The notes beneath the pieces were generated by a model. That model was given only the letters and a program-made list of their open reading frames with translations. It made no database searches and was not told the DNA's origin. The position numbers and the translations under genes are program-made. 50,691 nucleotides of DNA from the NCBI GenBank assembly GCA_028285495.1, contig JANQPB010000041.1, forward strand, positions 1 to 50,691, in the 5' to 3' direction. Of the stretch, positions 1-15,233 are shown piece after piece (the first letter of the stretch is position 1; each line of letters begins with the position of its first letter). The DNA is from Acidimicrobiales bacterium. GTDB lineage: Bacteria > Actinomycetota > Acidimicrobiia > Acidimicrobiales > SZUA-35.

Positions 1-2
1 TC

Positions 3-1298
3 CACCGTCACGCTCGCTCGGTGCAGGGTCCGATGTCGCCGCGCCCGGTCGTGCTCAACACGTGGGAGGCGGTGTACTTCGATCACGACCTGCCGACCCT
101 GCGCGAGCTGGCCGACGTCGCCGCCGCGGTCGGCGTCGAGCGCTTCGTCCTCGACGACGGCTGGTTCGGTGGTCGCCGCGACGACACCGCCGGCCTGGGC
201 GACTGGTGGGTCAGCGAGTCCGTCTGGCCGTCCGGGCTCGGTCCGATCATCGATCACGTGACCGGGCTCGGGATGGACTTCGGTCTCTGGGTCGAGCCCG
301 AGATGGTCAACCCCGACTCCGAGCTCTACCGGGCCCACCCGGACTGGACGCTCACGACCGCCGGCTACGAGCCCGTCCTGGGCCGTCAGCAGCTCGTCCT
401 GGACTTCGGGCGACCCGAGGTGCGTGAGCACCTGTTCGCCGCGGTGCGCGAGCTCCTCGACACCTACGACATCCGCTACCTCAAGTGGGACATGAACCGC
501 GATCTCGTCCAGGCGTCGCGGCACGGTCGGCCCGGCGTGCACGGCCACGTGGTGGGGCTCTACGAGGGGCTCGACGGGCTCCGTTTCTCGCACCCGGAGG
601 TCGAGATCGAGAGCTGCGCCTCGGGCGGCGGCCGGGCCGACCTCGGCGTCCTGCGCCGCACGCAGCGGATCTGGACCTCCGCCTGCAACGACGCGGTGGA
701 GCGCCAGCGCATCCAGCGCGGGTTCTCGATGCTGTTCCCGCCCGAGGTCATGGGCAGCCACATCGGTCCCGAGCAGGCGCACACCACCGGCCGACGCCAG
801 CACCTGGACTTCCGAGCCGCGACCGCGTTGTTCGGTCACCTCGGGATCGAGTGGAACCTGCTGCGGGCGAGTCCCGAGGAGCGCAAGGCCGTCGCTGCCG
901 CCGTCGCGCTCCACCGGCGCCTGCGCCCGCTGCTGCACGGCGGCACGGTCGTGCGGGGCGACCACCCCGACCCGGCGGCGCTGGTGCACGGCGTCGTCAG
1001 CGAGGACCGGCGCCACGCCGTCTTCGCCTACGTCCAGCTCACGACCTCGGCGTCGATGGTGCCCCTCGACGCCCGCCTCCCCGGGCTCACCGCCGACCTC
1101 GACTACGAGGTCCGGGTGATCGACGACCTCGGCCCGGTCCGCGAGCTGTCGCGGCGTCGTCCGGCGTGGATGGGCGAGTCCACGGTCGCGGCCAGCGGGT
1201 CGTTCCTCGCCCATCGGGGCCTCCCGATGCCGGCCCTGCTCCCCGAGACCGTCCTGCTCCTGGAGCTCACCGCCGAGGTCGGGACCTTCGGTGCTTGA
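3..1298 (+). CDS. Alpha-galactosidase-like protein, GH36 family (5' end missing)
   Basis: C-terminal part of a glycoside hydrolase family 36 protein; the reading frame is open back to the window edge, so the N-terminal beta-sandwich domain lies outside. The (beta/alpha)8 domain starts near PVVLNTWEAVYFD and carries the FVLDDGWFGGR motif, the LWVEPEMVNPDS motif and YLKWDMNR, whose Asp (codon 489-491) is the expected nucleophile. The SCASGGGR substrate loop is also intact. The family would hydrolyse terminal alpha-galactosides, probably in the cytoplasm. Odd: the conserved WTSD motif reads WTSA (codon 681-683, GCC), so the residue aligned with the acid/base Asp of GH36 is Ala. A GTG at 21 is internal, not a start. 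Downstream, the stop overlaps a promoter-like site for rpoB. Family assignment is firm; enzymatic activity is doubtful. Confidence 0.88.
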   Translation, partial: HRHARSVQGPMSPRPVVLNTWEAVYFDHDLPTLRELADVAAAVGVERFVLDDGWFGGRRDDTAGLGDWWVSESVWPSGLGPIIDHVTGLGMDFGLWVEPEMVNPDSELYRAHPDWTLTTAGYEPVLGRQQLVLDFGRPEVREHLFAAVRELLDTYDIRYLKWDMNRDLVQASRHGRPGVHGHVVGLYEGLDGLRFSHPEVEIESCASGGGRADLGVLRRTQRIWTSACNDAVERQRIQRGFSMLFPPEVMGSHIGPEQAHTTGRRQHLDFRAATALFGHLGIEWNLLRASPEERKAVAAAVALHRRLRPLLHGGTVVRGDHPDPAALVHGVVSEDRRHAVFAYVQLTTSASMVPLDARLPGLTADLDYEVRVIDDLGPVRELSRRRPAWMGESTVAASGSFLAHRGLPMPALLPETVLLLELTAEVGTFGA

Positions 1299-1323
1299 CC
1301 ATCACGCCACGCTTCCGTAGCCT
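1295..1323 (+). promoter_or_regulatory. Candidate promoter P1 upstream of rpoB
   Basis: A near-consensus housekeeping promoter is visible: TTGACC at 1295-1300, a 17-nt spacer, and TAGCCT at 1318-1323. It overlaps the stop codon of the preceding GH36 gene and lies about 200 nt before rpoB. No mapped start site exists, so this is pattern recognition. Confidence 0.55.
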
Positions 1324-1400
1324 TTCGCCCCAGCGATGTCCTGACGTCGTGGGGATCCGGCGCTCGCCGACCCGCGACGGACGGGGGTATCTGGGGTGGG

Positions 1401-1429
1401 TTGCTGCGCGACCCACCTGTGGGTAGTGT
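1401..1429 (+). promoter_or_regulatory. Candidate promoter P2 upstream of rpoB
   Basis: TTGCTG at 1401-1406, a 17-nt spacer and TAGTGT at 1424-1429 form a second promoter-like pair. A small dyad, ACCCAC at 1411-1416 and GTGGGT at 1419-1424, sits in the spacer and touches the -10 box, so it could be an operator. The predicted leader to the rpoB start is about 90 nt and pyrimidine-rich. Confidence 0.45.
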
Positions 1430-1526
1430 TGTGCTGTCGTGTCCGCGCCCTGCCCCCTCCCTCGCCTGAGGAGCCGGTGAACGCGCGCGCACGCACCCTC
1501 GACCTCACGACCTCCGGGAGTGCGCC

Positions 1527-5102
<3,576 letters not shown>

Positions 5103-5177
5103 TGCCGCGCTCACTGCCGCTGCCCTCCTCCGCCCCCTCCGTCCCCGCCCGCCCCGCCACCCCCAGGAGCTGCTGAC

Positions 5178-9185
<4,008 letters not shown>

Positions 9186-9200
9186 CTCCGAGTGCGCTGA

Positions 9201-9243
9201 CAAGCCCCGCCGGTTCCGTCGCTTCGACGGCCGGCGGGGCTTG
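9201..9243 (+). terminator. Hairpin terminator after rpoC
   Basis: A perfect 13-bp stem is formed by 9201-9213 (CAAGCCCCGCCGG) and 9231-9243. It continues, after a 2-nt bulge, as a 6-bp inner stem (9216-9221 with 9225-9230) closed by a 3-nt loop. It starts 16 nt after the rpoC stop. There is no U tract, as is common in GC-rich actinobacteria. Confidence 0.8.
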
Positions 9244-9326
9244 TCGCGTTCGGGCGGGCGTCCTGGCCCGAGGATCCGGGCGTGTGTTGTCGGTCGGCCT
9301 TCGGGGGTTCGGGTGGTTGGTTTTTG

Positions 9327-9780
9327 GCCGCATAGGCACGAATCCGGGTGGGTTGCGTGGCGTGGCGCATCGATGGTGGAGGGGTTCTGGTCTCGCCGTG
9401 TGTTTGCGGTGGTTGGATCGGTCGGCCGTATGGGGGGTTGGGTGGTTGGTTTTCGGCCGCATAGACGCGAATCCGGGTGGGCTGCGTGGCGTGGCGCGTT
9501 GGTGTGGAGGGGTTCTGGTCTCGCCATGTGGCTTGCGGTGGTTGGGTCGGTGGTTGATCTCTTGGCCGCATAGACGCGAATTCGGGTGGGTTGCGTGGCG
9601 TGGCGCATCGGCGGTCGAGGGGTTCTGGTCTCGCCATGTGGCTTGCGGTGGTTGGGTCGGTGGTTGATCTCTTGGCCGCATAGACGCGAATTCGAGTGGG
9701 CTGCGTGGCGTGGCCCATCGGCGGTGGAGGGGTTCGGGTCCCGCGAGGTAGTTCGCGGTGGGGCATCGGTCGGTTGTGCG
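9327..9780 (-). repeat. Left array: four tandem units of about 110-129 bp
   Basis: Unit starts, marked by GCCGCATAGACGCGAAT-like cores, are at 9327, 9456, 9565 and 9675, giving spacings of 129, 109 and 110. Units two and three are nearly identical over their whole length. They share GGGTTGCGTGGCGTGGCG, GAGGGGTTCTGGTCTCGCC and GGTTGATCTCTTG segments. The first unit carries a different linker (9430-9455, G-rich) and the last decays after about 60 bp. The core reads forward on the minus strand. Confidence 0.8.
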
Positions 9781-10017
9781 TGGGTCCGGCGTCTCCCCGA
9801 GGGTGGCGGGTGGCGCCCGTCTCGCACGTGTGTGGCGTCTGCCGAGGGGTGGCGGGTGGCGCCCGTGTTTCGCGTCTATGCGGCGTTTGCCGAAGCAGAG
9901 TCGCAGTGGCGCAACGGCTGGTTTCGCGCCTGCACGCCGTCTCCCCCGGGCGGGGGTGCGCCCGTTTCGCATTGAGGCGGTGTGTCTGTGGGGCGCAGCC
10001 GCTGGCGTGGGCCCGAG

Positions 10018-10243
10018 TGGGGCGGTGCTGCACGTGTTTCGCGTCTATGCGGCGTGGGTGGAGGTGGGGCGCGCTGGCGCGGCGGCGGCAGCCGCGGCCG
10101 TGGGCGTGTGCCCGAGTGCGGTGTGCCCGTGTGGTGTGTTCCGGGGTGGGGCGGTGCTGCACGTGTTTCGCGTTTATGCGGCGTGGGTGGAGGTGGGGCG
10201 CGCTGGCGCGGCGGCGGCAGCCGCGGCCGTGGGCATGTGCCCG
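10018..10243 (+). repeat. Right array: 97-bp direct duplication
   Basis: Bases 10018-10114 and 10147-10243 are direct copies offset by 129 bp. I count two differences in 97 positions (GTCTATG versus GTTTATG, and GGGCG versus GGGCA). Each copy contains GGGGCGGTGCTGCACGTG, the 17-bp core, and a GGCGGCGGCAGCCGCGGCC palindromic stretch. A third, shorter copy starts at about 10284 and keeps only the left part and the core. The near-identity points to recent duplication or ongoing homogenisation. Confidence 0.82.
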
Positions 10244-10556
10244 TGTGGCGGTTGACATGTGCCTGTGTGGCGTGTGCCCCAGCGGGGCGGTGCTGCACGT
10301 GTTTCGCGCTTATGCGGCATCGGCCGAGGGTGGGCGGGCTGGCACGACGACTGGACGTTGCCAGTCGGCGGCAGGTCGGACGAGCGGCCGATCCCCTGGC
10401 TCGGTCGGTGGCGCCGTTTCGCGGTTATGCGGCGGTTCGCGGGGTAGATGGAGCAGGTCGCCGCCGACCAGCCTTCGATCTCTCGCGTTTAGGCGGTCCA
10501 AAACAACATGCCAACGGAGGGCCGGACGAACCGCCCGAGCGGCAGGGAAGCGGGCG

Positions 10557-10562
10557 TAGGCT
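10557..10562 (+). promoter_or_regulatory. -10 box for a probably leaderless glycosyltransferase mRNA
   Basis: TAGGCT ends 10 nt before the ATG at 10573, with no Shine-Dalgarno sequence between them. This fits the TANNNT-to-start spacing of actinobacterial leaderless transcripts. No clear -35 hexamer is seen. Confidence 0.35.
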
Positions 10563-10572
10563 GGCCAGCGCT

Positions 10573-11958
10573 ATGGCCACCACCACCCGCTTGATCTTCC
10601 AGCTCGGCACCAACAACTGGCAGCGCCAGGGCGAGTTCGCCCCCGGCTCCGGCATCCTCCACGAGGCCCATCACCAGGCCTACGCCGCCATGCCAGGCAC
10701 CGCCAGTTGGTCGGTCTACCCCTCCCAGGTCCAGACCTCACCGGCCGACGAGCCCGAGGTCCGGGTGTTCGAGCTCGACCACCCGATCCCGATCTGCGAG
10801 TCGGTGTCACCGGTCAGCTCGTACCGGTTCCACGCGATGTCGGACGACGAGTTCGGGGCCTACGTCGCCCGGCTCGAGCGGTTCGCCGCCGACACGATCG
10901 ATGCCGCCGAGGCCGCCGCCGGCATCCCGGTGACCATGGCGGTGGCCCACCACAGCTTCCTCAACCCGCTCGTGCTGTCGTCGGTCAACCGCAGGCGGAC
11001 CGACGCCGGCCGGCCCCGGTTCCGGCTGCTGTGCTTCGTGCACGGCACGGCGCTGAAGATGTTCGCCCACGAGAAGGCCGGCATCGACCCCGAGTACCCG
11101 GCCCGGTTCCTGCCCCTCATGGAACAGGCCGGCGTGTTCGAGCCCGGGGGAGAGGTCGATCTGTGCGCCGCCATCTCCGCCGAGCAGCTCGACAAGTTCG
11201 CCGAGGTCTTCCCCCGCTACCCGACCGACCGGATGCGGCTGTCGCCGAACGGCTACGCCAGCACGATCTTCCGCCCCGACCCGGCCGCCCGTGCCGACCG
11301 GGCCCGCATCCTCGGCGAGCTGCGTCCGATCGGCGGCTCGGCCTCCACGGCCGCCAACGCCCCGACCGCCGTCGACCCCGACACCGACCACGTGATCGTC
11401 TTCACCGGCAAGTTCGCCGACTGGAAGCGCCTCGACGCCCTGCTGCGGGCCGCCGCGGTCCTCGAGCAGAGCGACCAGCTCGGTCGGGTCACCACCCTCG
11501 TCATCGGATCCGGGCCCGACGATGCGATCGCCCACCACCACCGCCTGGCCCACGACGAGCTCGGCCTTCGCCGCACCCACTTCCTCGGCCCCCAGCCCCA
11601 GCCCGAGATCGCCAAACTGAACGCCCTGGCCGACCTCGGCGTCTACCCGTCGCGCAACGAGCCCTTCGGCCTCGTCTTCATCGAGGCGATGGCCTGCGGG
11701 ACACCGGTCATCGGGGCCGACTCCGGAGGTCCCCGCGACTTCGTCACCGACGCCGTCGGCGGACTGGTGCCGGAGGCCGAGGGCGGGGCGCTGGTCACCT
11801 CGCTCGTCACCCGGATCGGGGAGGCCCTGGCCGAGGACTGGAAGGCGACGAAGGGGCCGGCCGCGGCCGCGTACGCCGCCGCCAACTTCAGCACCGACAA
11901 GCAGTGCGAGGATCTGGTCGCCGCCGTCGAAGGGGTCGACCGCCAGCCGTCGAGCTGA
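10573..11958 (+). CDS. Glycosyltransferase, GT4-type (GT-B fold)
   Basis: A 461-residue retaining-type glycosyltransferase that would move a sugar from an activated nucleotide donor. The C-terminal half is a Glycos_transf_1 domain: VIVFTGKFADWKRLDALLRA opens it, HFLGPQPQPEIAKLNA follows, and YPSRNEPFGLVFIEAMACG contains the E-x7-E nucleotide-sugar motif. GADSGGPRDFV comes next. The N-terminal acceptor domain is less recognisable. The ATG at 10573 is chosen because the frame continues upstream only through repeat-island sequence with no coding signal, and a -10 box lies just before it. It is monocistronic and convergent with the DUF1996 gene. The acceptor cannot be told from sequence. Confidence 0.88.
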   Translation: MATTTRLIFQLGTNNWQRQGEFAPGSGILHEAHHQAYAAMPGTASWSVYPSQVQTSPADEPEVRVFELDHPIPICESVSPVSSYRFHAMSDDEFGAYVARLERFAADTIDAAEAAAGIPVTMAVAHHSFLNPLVLSSVNRRRTDAGRPRFRLLCFVHGTALKMFAHEKAGIDPEYPARFLPLMEQAGVFEPGGEVDLCAAISAEQLDKFAEVFPRYPTDRMRLSPNGYASTIFRPDPAARADRARILGELRPIGGSASTAANAPTAVDPDTDHVIVFTGKFADWKRLDALLRAAAVLEQSDQLGRVTTLVIGSGPDDAIAHHHRLAHDELGLRRTHFLGPQPQPEIAKLNALADLGVYPSRNEPFGLVFIEAMACGTPVIGADSGGPRDFVTDAVGGLVPEAEGGALVTSLVTRIGEALAEDWKATKGPAAAAYAAANFSTDKQCEDLVAAVEGVDRQPSS

Positions 11959-11966
11959 CAGACCGG

Positions 11967-11984
11967 CCGGGCACGGGCGCCCGG
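11967..11984. terminator. Possible bidirectional terminator hairpin
   Basis: CCGGGC at 11967-11972 pairs with GCCCGG at 11979-11984 across a 6-nt loop, in the 41-nt gap between two convergent genes. There is no U tract, so the call rests on position and stem only. Confidence 0.35.
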
Positions 11985-11999
11985 ACGCAACCGCTCGGA

Positions 12000-13610
12000 T
12001 CAGCCTCGAACGGTGACCGGGCGCTGGCCAAGGGGCACCAGCTCGGGCGAGCGGCGGGCCCGACAGTTCACCCTGGCCAGGATGCACTTCTCGTTCAGCT
12101 CCTCCATCTGCCCCGGCGACCAGGCGTTCCAGAAGTCCTGGTGGAACGTGTACCACTCGCCGGACGACAGCGTCATCCCACCTCCGCCCGAGGTGCGGTA
12201 GTCGGTGAACGTGACCACCTGCGGCACCTTGACCGGGTGGGAGGCCGGGCACGAGTTGCCCCGGGCGTACGCCATGTGGCTCGTGTGGTCCGGGCTGTCG
12301 AGGTGCTTGCCGTCCCAGCACTGCGGGAAGTTGATCCGCAGCGTCAGCAGGTTGCCCGACTTCGAGATCATCGAGTTGCGGCCCTGGGTGGTCGTGCTGC
12401 CCGACTGCCACCAGCCGACCTGGGACGGCTGGTTGCCGGTGGCCCCGGCGTTGCCGGCCACCATCCGCAGGCCGAACGGCATCGGCACCGTGTCGGCAGT
12501 CTGCGACTTGTAGTACGCCTTGAAGTGGTGGGCCCCGACCTCACGCCCGTTCTGGAGCACGGTCGGCGTCCAGTACGCCGACTTGTCGTTGGTGTCGGTG
12601 CACTCGATCTGCGACCGGGGCGTGTCGGCCAGCGACTGGGTCGTCGTGTTCGGATTCACGTTGGGATTGCCGAAGAACTCGTGGGCGTGGCCCGACCTCG
12701 ACTGCCCGGGGTTCACGATCGGATCGATCTGGCGAACCATCACCGGCTCGCAGTGGACGACGAAACCGATCCGACTGAGGCCCCACCCGTCCGGTGCGTC
12801 GGCGTCGAGGAAATCGAAGACGTGGTGGGTGACGCCGACCGTCGAGTCGTTGTAGCTGGCGCGCTCCTGGCCGACCGGGACCCACGAGCCCGGCGTCGGA
12901 CGACCGGGTGGCGAGGCCGTCGTGGACGTCCGCTGCCCGGTCGTGGTGGTCCGGCGTTTGGTGGTCCCCGGTTGGCGCCCCGTGGTTCCCGGTCCGCCGG
13001 TGCCGGGTGGCTGGCCGACCGTGGTGGAGGACCGTCCGGTGATCGACGGGCCGGCCGGCGGCGCCGTGGTGGTCTGGTCGGTCGTCGTCGACGACGTCGA
13101 CGACGAGGCCGACGTGGAGCTCGACGCCGTTGTCGATGCCGGGGTCGACGCCGTTGTCGATGCCGGGGTCGACGTGCTCGGCTCGCCTTCGGTCGTCGAC
13201 GAGCCGTCGAGCGGCGCAGCGACCATCGTGCCGTCTCCAGGGGGGACGACGACGGCGGCGGCGCCTGCGCTCGGGCCGGGCTCGACCACCTCGGCCCCGT
13301 CGAGGGCGTCGGCGTCCCCGGACGGCACGATGGCGGACTCGTCGGTGCTGTCCTCGGTGCGGATGGCCTGGCGGGTGACGTCGACGGCGATCACGGCGAG
13401 GACCAGAGCGGCCACGCCGATCACCCCAACGATCACACCGGTGCGGGCCCAGAGCGGAGGCTGCGAGCGCAGCGACGAATCGACGGGCTCGGGGACGCGT
13501 GCAGAGGCCGAGGGCTCGGCCGCTCGAGCGAGGAGGGAGCCCTCGAACGGCGTCGTCGCATCATCGGGCCCGCCGCCATCCGGCGCGCTGCTTGTCAGAG
13601 AGGGAATCAC
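12000..13610 (-). CDS. Membrane-anchored DUF1996 domain protein
   Basis: About 536 residues. A cytoplasmic N-terminus of some 55 residues is followed by one transmembrane segment (VIVGVIGVAALVLAVIAVDV). A long low-complexity linker rich in Ser, Thr, Pro and Gly follows, then a DUF1996 domain. The domain shows VHCEPVMVRQIDPIVNPGQS, SGHAHEFFGNPNVN, QIECTDTNDKSAYWTPT, HFKAYYKSQ and PQCWDGKHLDSPDHTSHMAY. The domain probably lies outside the cell; its function is unknown, though it is common in secreted fungal and actinobacterial proteins. The GTG at 13610 is preferred because GGAGAG lies 6 nt upstream. An in-frame GTG at 13643 has no such site and overlaps a TAGGGT box (13642-13647) that could be the -10. 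Confidence 0.8.
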   Translation of the reverse strand: MIPSLTSSAPDGGGPDDATTPFEGSLLARAAEPSASARVPEPVDSSLRSQPPLWARTGVIVGVIGVAALVLAVIAVDVTRQAIRTEDSTDESAIVPSGDADALDGAEVVEPGPSAGAAAVVVPPGDGTMVAAPLDGSSTTEGEPSTSTPASTTASTPASTTASSSTSASSSTSSTTTDQTTTAPPAGPSITGRSSTTVGQPPGTGGPGTTGRQPGTTKRRTTTTGQRTSTTASPPGRPTPGSWVPVGQERASYNDSTVGVTHHVFDFLDADAPDGWGLSRIGFVVHCEPVMVRQIDPIVNPGQSRSGHAHEFFGNPNVNPNTTTQSLADTPRSQIECTDTNDKSAYWTPTVLQNGREVGAHHFKAYYKSQTADTVPMPFGLRMVAGNAGATGNQPSQVGWWQSGSTTTQGRNSMISKSGNLLTLRINFPQCWDGKHLDSPDHTSHMAYARGNSCPASHPVKVPQVVTFTDYRTSGGGGMTLSSGEWYTFHQDFWNAWSPGQMEELNEKCILARVNCRARRSPELVPLGQRPVTVRG

Positions 13611-13750
13611 CGCCAACTCTCCATCCCCACGCTCGGCCGACACCCTAGCTCGGGTGTCATGACTCCGCGCGAGATCGGGACAATTTCCGCCACTGCGGCG
13701 TCGATTCGATGGTCCCGCCCGATCACCTGGCGGACGAACCCCCTTTTTCG

Positions 13751-13779
13751 TTCATCTTTCGGCCGAGGGTGCGTAGCAT
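13751..13779 (+). promoter_or_regulatory. Promoter for the dsbB-like/thioredoxin pair
   Basis: TTCATC at 13751-13756, a 17-nt spacer and TAGCAT at 13774-13779. The GTG start follows 6 nt later with no ribosome binding site, so the mRNA is probably leaderless. A TAG at 13774 in the gene's frame blocks any earlier start. Confidence 0.5.
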
Positions 13780-13785
13780 GGTCTG

Positions 13786-14373
13786 GTGGGCGTCGAGACC
13801 GTCACGTTGTTCCTCGCCATGCTGGCCGTGGTCGCCCTCGTCGGGTCGGTCGCCCTCGTCGCTTCCTTTGCGGCCGGCGACCGCCTCGGGCTCTGGGCCG
13901 CGGTTCGCCCACTGTCGACCGAGTTCGCGGCTGCGGTTGCGGTCACCGCCACCGCAGGCTCGCTCTACCTCTCCGAGGGCGCGCACTACACCCCCTGCCG
14001 CCTCTGCTGGATCCAACGCGGCTTCATGTACCCGGCCGCGCTGCTGTTGGTCGCCGCGGTCGTCACCAGGCGGGCCTGGCTCCGGCTGACGGCCGCCGGC
14101 CTCGCCGCCATCGGTCTGCTGGTTGCCATCTTCCACCGCTACGAGCAGGAGTTCGGCGGCATCGGCGACTTCTGCCAAGCCGACAACCCCTGCTCGCTCC
14201 GATGGGTCGACGAGTTCGGGTTCATGACGATCCCGACCATGGCCGGCATCGGTTTCCTCACCATCGTCACGCTGGTCGTGCTCCGCGAGCTCGACGAGCG
14301 GCGGACCCCGGCGACGGCATCGGCCCCGGCGGCCGCCGAGAGCGAACGAGTACCCGTTTCCGACAGGAGCTGA
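13786..14373 (+). CDS. DsbB-type disulfide bond formation protein
   Basis: A 195-residue protein with four predicted membrane segments and the DsbB/BdbC signature. CRLCWIQR (a CxxC pair) follows TPC near the start of the second helix pair, and a second Cys pair appears in the outer loop (DFCQADNPC). DsbB proteins pass electrons from an extracytoplasmic DsbA-like oxidase to quinone. The partner is very likely the thioredoxin-fold protein encoded 9 nt downstream. The GTG start at 13786 is forced by an upstream in-frame stop. Confidence 0.85.
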   Translation: MGVETVTLFLAMLAVVALVGSVALVASFAAGDRLGLWAAVRPLSTEFAAAVAVTATAGSLYLSEGAHYTPCRLCWIQRGFMYPAALLLVAAVVTRRAWLRLTAAGLAAIGLLVAIFHRYEQEFGGIGDFCQADNPCSLRWVDEFGFMTIPTMAGIGFLTIVTLVVLRELDERRTPATASAPAAAESERVPVSDRS

Positions 14374-14382
14374 CATCCCCCC

Positions 14383-15063
14383 ATGGCCACACAGACCAAG
14401 ACCATCTCCAACCCGTCCGACCAGTCGAGCAAGGGCTTCGTGCTCGTCGTCGCCGCGATCCTGGTCGTCGGCCTCGCCGCCGTCGCCTGGTTCGTGACCA
14501 CCCGGGGCGAGGGTGCGGCCACCGCCGAGGCAGGCGAGCAGGTGGCCGACGTCGAGATCACCGGCGACGCCCTGTCGCCGATGCCGGGCGGCGTCGCCCT
14601 CACCGACCCCCAGACCGAGCCGTCGTTCGGTCAGGTCGCCCCGACCCTCGTCGGCACCGACTTCGACGGCAACGAGTTCACGATCACCGGCGACGGCACG
14701 CCGAAGGTCATCTACTTCCTGGCCCACTGGTGCCCCCACTGCCAGCGTGAGGTGCCCCAGGTCCAGAGCCTGATCGACAGCGGGCAGGTGCCGGCCGATC
14801 TCGAGATCTACGCCGTGTCGACCGCCGTCGACCGCGGCCGGGGCAACTTCCCGGTGTCGACGTGGCTCGACGAGGAGGGCTTCACCCCGCAGACCATGCG
14901 GGACAACGCCTCGTCGTCTGCGCTCGTCGCCTACGGCAACGGCGGCTTCCCCTACGCCGTCTATCTCGACGGAGAGAACCGGGTCGTCGCCCGCTCGTCC
15001 GGTGAGCTCGGCGCCGACACGATCGCGTCGGTCTGGGCCGCCACCGCCAGCACCGCCCAGTAG
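14383..15063 (+). CDS. Membrane-anchored thioredoxin-fold protein (DsbA/TlpA-like)
   Basis: A 226-residue protein with an N-terminal membrane anchor (FVLVVAAILVVGLAAVAWFV, residues about 19-38) and an exported thioredoxin fold. The active site is WCPHCQREVP, and the cis-proline loop is GGFPYAVYLD. CPHC is typical of DsbA-like oxidases, while the domain layout with PTLVGTDFDGNEF resembles TlpA/ResA. With the DsbB-like gene 9 nt upstream, an oxidative-folding pair is the simplest reading. A stem-loop at 15173-15207 lies downstream and may end the transcript. Confidence 0.85.
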   Translation: MATQTKTISNPSDQSSKGFVLVVAAILVVGLAAVAWFVTTRGEGAATAEAGEQVADVEITGDALSPMPGGVALTDPQTEPSFGQVAPTLVGTDFDGNEFTITGDGTPKVIYFLAHWCPHCQREVPQVQSLIDSGQVPADLEIYAVSTAVDRGRGNFPVSTWLDEEGFTPQTMRDNASSSALVAYGNGGFPYAVYLDGENRVVARSSGELGADTIASVWAATASTAQ

Positions 15064-15172
15064 GCAGACGCCGGCGACGGGGCTCGCTCCCGCTCCCATT
15101 CGAGCCCGGTTCCGCCGGGTAGATGACGGTCGCACGGCAGGTGCTGCGTCGGCCCGTGATCTGTGCAAGTCT

Positions 15173-15207
15173 CTTGAGGGCTCGGCCGACCGGGTCGGGC
15201 CCTCAAG
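15173..15207 (+). terminator. Hairpin between thioredoxin gene and cox operon
   Basis: CTTGAGGGC (15173-15181) pairs perfectly with GCCCTCAAG (15199-15207). Inside it, CCGAC (15186-15190) pairs with GTCGG (15194-15198). The structure ends 26 nt before the coxS start. It may terminate the upstream operon, or it may be a leader element of cox expression; its closeness to the start leaves both open. Confidence 0.55.
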
Positions 15208-15233
15208 CACCGCACCATCAAGGGGGTTGACTC

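Larger units (their letters stand above)
9244..10500. repeat. Bidirectional degenerate repeat island, non-coding
   Basis: About 1.25 kb without a convincing gene. Its hallmark is a 17-bp core, TTTCGCGTCTATGCGGC, seen as its reverse complement at 9327-9343, 9456-9472, 9565-9581 and 9675-9691. It is in forward orientation at 9868-9884, 10037-10053, 10166-10182, 10302-10318 and 10417-10433. Weaker forward copies lie near 9965-9980 and 10482-10496. Left copies and right copies thus point away from each other. The plus strand is strikingly rich in G and T with few C or A in the left half. Long open frames cross the island on both strands but only encode the repeat unit, without codon bias or start signals. 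Function unknown; it could be an intergenic repeat family, a structured RNA or a protein-binding array. Confidence 0.75.

Noticed and set aside
9244..10500. CRISPR array
   Set aside because: The conserved cores are spaced 109-169 bp apart, degenerate and in both orientations, without unique spacers of fixed length or cas genes.
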